NCBI RefSeq assembly: GCF_024435075.2
Contig: NZ_JAMZEG020000005.1
Coordinates: 175,422-239,421, forward strand
Reading direction: 5' to 3'
Source: Marinomonas maritima
GTDB lineage: Bacteria; Pseudomonadota; Gammaproteobacteria; Pseudomonadales; Marinomonadaceae
DNA length: 64,000 nucleotides
The notes beneath the pieces were generated by a model, which did not search any database, was not told the DNA's origin, and was given only the letters and a program-made list of their open reading frames with translations. Made by a program: the position numbers and the translations under genes. Positions 61,405 to 64,000 of the stretch are shown piece after piece (position 1 is the first letter of the stretch; each line of letters opens with the position of its first letter).

Positions 61405-62718
61405 ATGAAGCGCACGTTACTCGATCAACTTATCCATTGGAAAAACCAAGCAACGAGAAAACCGATACTCATTGATGGTGCAAGACAAACCGGCAAGACC
61501 TTTCTATTGCAAGAGCTTTTTGGAAAGACTTTCCCCAACAGCGTGCGAATTGATTTTTTGGAAACGCCAAATCTAAAAGACGCTTTTGATGGCTCGCTAC
61601 ACCCAGATGACATTCTTACGAATATAGAGTTGATCACAGGCCAAGCCTTTGACCCAGAGACAGATCTGCTTATTTTAGATGAAATAGGCGAATGCGAATC
61701 TGCCGTCACAGCGCTTAAATATTTCGCCGAAAAAGCGCCTACTTATTACATCGCTGCCAGTGGCTCTAATATTGGATTACTAAATACCTTCCCTGTGGGA
61801 AAAGTAGAGCAACATAATTTACGCCCTCTTAGTTTTTTAGAGTTTTTACACGCTACCGAAGAGAAAGCGTTAATTAAGGCCTTTGAGGCGCAAACTAACT
61901 CCGCAGCCGCTCATGCAAAGCTTTTCGACAAATTGACTGATTACTACTTCACCGGTGGCATGCCAGAAGCCGTAGCGACGTGGTTCTCCAATAAAAACGA
62001 CAGTATTTTAACGCGCATTGAAAAAGTGTCGAAAGTACAAGAAGACTTAATAGAAGGCTATCGACGAGACTTTGGTAAATACTCAGGAAAGGTGAATGCA
62101 CAGCTCATAGCGTCTGTTTTTAATAGTATTCCCTCTCAATTATCCGCTGTGATGGACGAATCGGTTAAGCGTTTTAAATTTAAGGGGGTAGTAGAGCGTA
62201 AATCACGTTATAGCGACTTTGAAAGTGCTATACATTGGCTGACTCGTTGCCGCCTTGCATTGACTTGTTATCCAATAGAAGGTCTTCCAAGGTCGCCACT
62301 CGCCGCTTATAAGAAAGACAACTTAGTAAAGCTCTTTCTATTCGATGTTGGCTTGCTTAACCACATGCTCGGCACCCACTACAAAGAACTCAAACAACAA
62401 AACTACGAATACAAAGGCTATATTGCAGAAAACTTCGTCCAGCAAGAACTCACTACACTCGGAATAGACCCAAGTTATTCATGGAATGATGCTCGTGCGG
62501 AAATCGAATTTTTATTAACAAATGAAGACGGGGAAATCATTCCCGTAGAAGTGAAAAGTGGAAAACGTACTCGAGCCAAATCGCTCCAATCCTACATAAC
62601 AAAATGTCAGCCACATAAAACGTTCAAACTCACAGGAACACAAGGCTCATCCGAACTAGAGCAAAGCAACATCGTCATGCCGCTTTATTATGTGATGTAT
62701 TTGACTCAGAAATGGTAG
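61405..62718 (+). CDS. AAA-family ATPase with DUF4143 domain
   Basis: A 437-residue protein: AAA_14 P-loop DGARQTGKTFLL (about 25-36), Walker B LLILDEIGECE, arginine sensor region AASGSNIGLL, then the DUF4143 C-terminal domain with VEVKSGKRTRAKSLQSYI, which resembles a restriction-endonuclease-like fold. Members are widely scattered, often horizontally transferred and of uncertain function. GGAGATAGG precedes the ATG. The paired palindrome upstream suggests tight control. Confidence 0.85.
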   Translation: MKRTLLDQLIHWKNQATRKPILIDGARQTGKTFLLQELFGKTFPNSVRIDFLETPNLKDAFDGSLHPDDILTNIELITGQAFDPETDLLILDEIGECESAVTALKYFAEKAPTYYIAASGSNIGLLNTFPVGKVEQHNLRPLSFLEFLHATEEKALIKAFEAQTNSAAAHAKLFDKLTDYYFTGGMPEAVATWFSNKNDSILTRIEKVSKVQEDLIEGYRRDFGKYSGKVNAQLIASVFNSIPSQLSAVMDESVKRFKFKGVVERKSRYSDFESAIHWLTRCRLALTCYPIEGLPRSPLAAYKKDNLVKLFLFDVGLLNHMLGTHYKELKQQNYEYKGYIAENFVQQELTTLGIDPSYSWNDARAEIEFLLTNEDGEIIPVEVKSGKRTRAKSLQSYITKCQPHKTFKLTGTQGSSELEQSNIVMPLYYVMYLTQKW

Positions 62719-62906
62719 CGCGGCGGGTTTAAAAAAGAGGCTGCGAGGCTAACGAGTAGGCGCCAAGCCATAGAGGTTAATTTTCATCTGCCCCTAATTC
62801 TGTGCAATTACTTACTTTTTAAGCTATAACTAATTAATACGCTTAGTGTTTTAAAAGAATGAATGAAGCAAAATCTTACGTTCAAACACAACGATATACA
62901 GTCTTG
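62719..62906. other. Intergenic stretch without clear gene
   Basis: A plus-strand 31-codon frame (62859-62954) lacks a ribosome site and overlaps the better-supported minus-strand small ORF. No terminator stands out. Confidence 0.5.
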
Positions 62907-63038
62907 CTACGATACCGCCTTCAACTCTACAGCATCACTGAATGGGATGAATAGGCGTCGTAAGTAAACCGCCCCCAATAACGCAATCTTGTTACTGTGT
63001 CGGTAAAACTCAATATAATAGCGACTAACAAACACCAT
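62907..63038 (-). CDS. Possible 43-residue small protein
   Basis: Frame MVFVSRYYIEFYRHSNKIAL... starts at ATG 63038 just after GTGGAGGT, a near-perfect ribosome site with short spacing (a GTG one codon on gives better spacing). The product is aromatic- and basic-rich without a clear membrane segment or known family. It could also be the remnant of a larger gene. Divergent from the Na/Pi transporter. Confidence 0.35.
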   Translation of the reverse strand: MVFVSRYYIEFYRHSNKIALLGAVYLRRLFIPFSDAVELKAVS

Positions 63039-63086
63039 AAACCTCCACAAAACGTCTGGTCAGTTAGTCTATGATGGGACATTACT

Positions 63087-64000
63087 ATGTATGAGCTTAT
63101 TCAATTGGCTGGCGCCATCACCCTACTACTCTGGGGAATTCGTATGGTGCGCACAGGATTCGAACGCGCCTACGGAAAAAGTTTAGAAAATGCTATTCGT
63201 CTAATGACACGTCGCCGCTTACAGGCTGCGGCTTTAGGTGGTATCGCCGCTGCCGCATTGCAGTCCGGCACCGCGGTTGTCCTTTTGGCAGCAAGCTTTG
63301 TTGCCACCAGCGCATTAGGACTGATTCCTGCTTTAGCTTTGGTGGTCGGCGCTGAGATAGGCTCAAGCCTCATGGCAATGTTGCTCAGTTTCGATCTTTC
63401 TGCGCTGTCTCCGTTGCTGTTACTCATTGGCTACATCAGCTTTCAAAAATCCTCAAAACGAAAACATAAATACTGGGGACGCATTTTCCTTGGCCTTGGC
63501 CTGTTACTCCTTGCCTTATCCCTTATTGCCAGAAGCACTGCCGATATGCGCTCTGGCAATGGGATGACTTACCTCACCAGTATATTCGAGCACGACACAC
63601 TCTTAACGCTTTTTCTTGTTGCCTTATTTACTTGGCTCGTCCATTCCAGTTTGGCCGTTATTCTGATTATTACTCATCTTGTCACCGATGGTGCCATCTC
63701 TTTAGACATGGCGATGATCATGGTTATTGGGGCTAATATTGGTGGCGCTTTACCGGCTCTCAGTTCCGGTTGGGGGCTGAGTGCAAAAGGTCGATTGGTG
63801 ATAATAGGAAACCTAGTTATCCGTTCCTGCGCCGTGATCATTGGATTACTAATTTATTTTTTTCAAGAGTCAGGGTGGATTTCCTTGGCAAAATTTGGCT
63901 TAGACTCACCCATGATTTTCCATGTCATGATTAATGCCATTAACGGTGTTTTATTCCTCACCATGCTGCCTTTCTGGGCAGGCTTTTTAAAAAAATATGT
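63087..64000 (+). CDS. Na/Pi cotransporter-family protein, N-terminal part (3' end outside window)
   Basis: The frame opens at ATG 63087 with GGGA upstream and stays open to the window edge (304 codons). The duplicated family motifs are visible: ALQSGTAVVLLAASFV (about 59-74) and LVHSSLAVILIITHLV (about 188-203), as in NptA/YjbB-type phosphate transporters. Roughly eight membrane segments are in view. A C-terminal PhoU-like domain, common in the family, would lie beyond the window. Confidence 0.85.
   Translation, partial: MYELIQLAGAITLLLWGIRMVRTGFERAYGKSLENAIRLMTRRRLQAAALGGIAAAALQSGTAVVLLAASFVATSALGLIPALALVVGAEIGSSLMAMLLSFDLSALSPLLLLIGYISFQKSSKRKHKYWGRIFLGLGLLLLALSLIARSTADMRSGNGMTYLTSIFEHDTLLTLFLVALFTWLVHSSLAVILIITHLVTDGAISLDMAMIMVIGANIGGALPALSSGWGLSAKGRLVIIGNLVIRSCAVIIGLLIYFFQESGWISLAKFGLDSPMIFHVMINAINGVLFLTMLPFWAGFLKKY

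Noticed and set aside
61405..62718. Toxin-antitoxin pair
   Set aside because: No small partner gene is adjacent on the same strand; only the operator arrangement is suggestive.

Overview
The window looks like chromosome of a marine gammaproteobacterium, most likely Marinomonas or a close Oceanospirillales relative. This rests on moderate GC, TRAP and betaine-type transport genes, a BtuBFCD cobalamin uptake operon under a cobalamin riboswitch, glutathionylspermidine metabolism and many c-di-GMP and LysR/LacI/HxlR/MocR regulators. It is inferred from gene style, not from a marker gene. There are no rRNA or tRNA genes, CRISPR arrays or intact insertion sequences.

Region 1 (1-7165) is the most unusual part. 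An AT-rich, minus-strand operon encodes a FecBCD-type ABC importer, a nicotianamine-synthase-like CntL, an opine-metallophore dehydrogenase CntM and an EamA exporter. Together they form a complete make-export-reimport set for a nicotianamine-like (staphylopine/pseudopaline class) metallophore. The leader carries a strong Zur-box match and a Fur-box match. The operon lies between two direct copies of the 3' end of a flavin disulfide oxidoreductase gene. These copies differ at 11 of 300 bases, all silent, which suggests arrival by recombination with a related strain. No outer-membrane receptor or histidine racemase is encoded with it.

Region 2 (7172-12595) holds an alcohol dehydrogenase/quinone reductase, a small membrane protein, a methyltransferase and two LysR regulators, one of them divergent from a TauE/SafE permease. 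Region 3 (12601-19465) is a divergent module: a PotABCD/AfuABC-like ABC importer on the minus strand and, on the plus strand, an MBL-fold hydrolase, a LacI regulator (TTG start) and an inositol-monophosphatase-like enzyme. A perfect 16-bp palindrome between the two arms is the likely operator. The enzymes suggest uptake and dephosphorylation of a phosphorylated organic compound.

Region 4 (19596-35821) is mainly core and signalling genes: two c-di-GMP proteins, a YgjP-like metalloprotein, YhhQ, an HPP/TetR pair, a RIO kinase, an unrecognised repeat protein with a ribbon-helix-helix-like tail, RhlE, a porin, glutathionylspermidine synthetase/amidase, an Old Yellow Enzyme and a GFA protein. Region 5 (35986-41670) is a sigma-54-activator / TRAP transporter / 3-hydroxybutyrate dehydrogenase cluster. 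Region 6 (42047-50479) has an HxlR-controlled GST operon, a tandem pair of DUF2383 four-helix proteins, and a MocR regulator divergent from an azoreductase, a double-thioredoxin lipoprotein-like protein and a ScsB/DsbD-like reductase.

Region 7 (50555-64000) carries a membrane-anchored phosphatase-diacylglycerol kinase fusion, an orphan betaine-type binding protein, a B12-binding radical SAM protein, the cobalamin riboswitch with btuBFCD, mtgA, an AAA/DUF4143 ATPase behind a paired palindromic operator, a possible 43-aa small protein and the start of a Na/Pi cotransporter that runs off the window.
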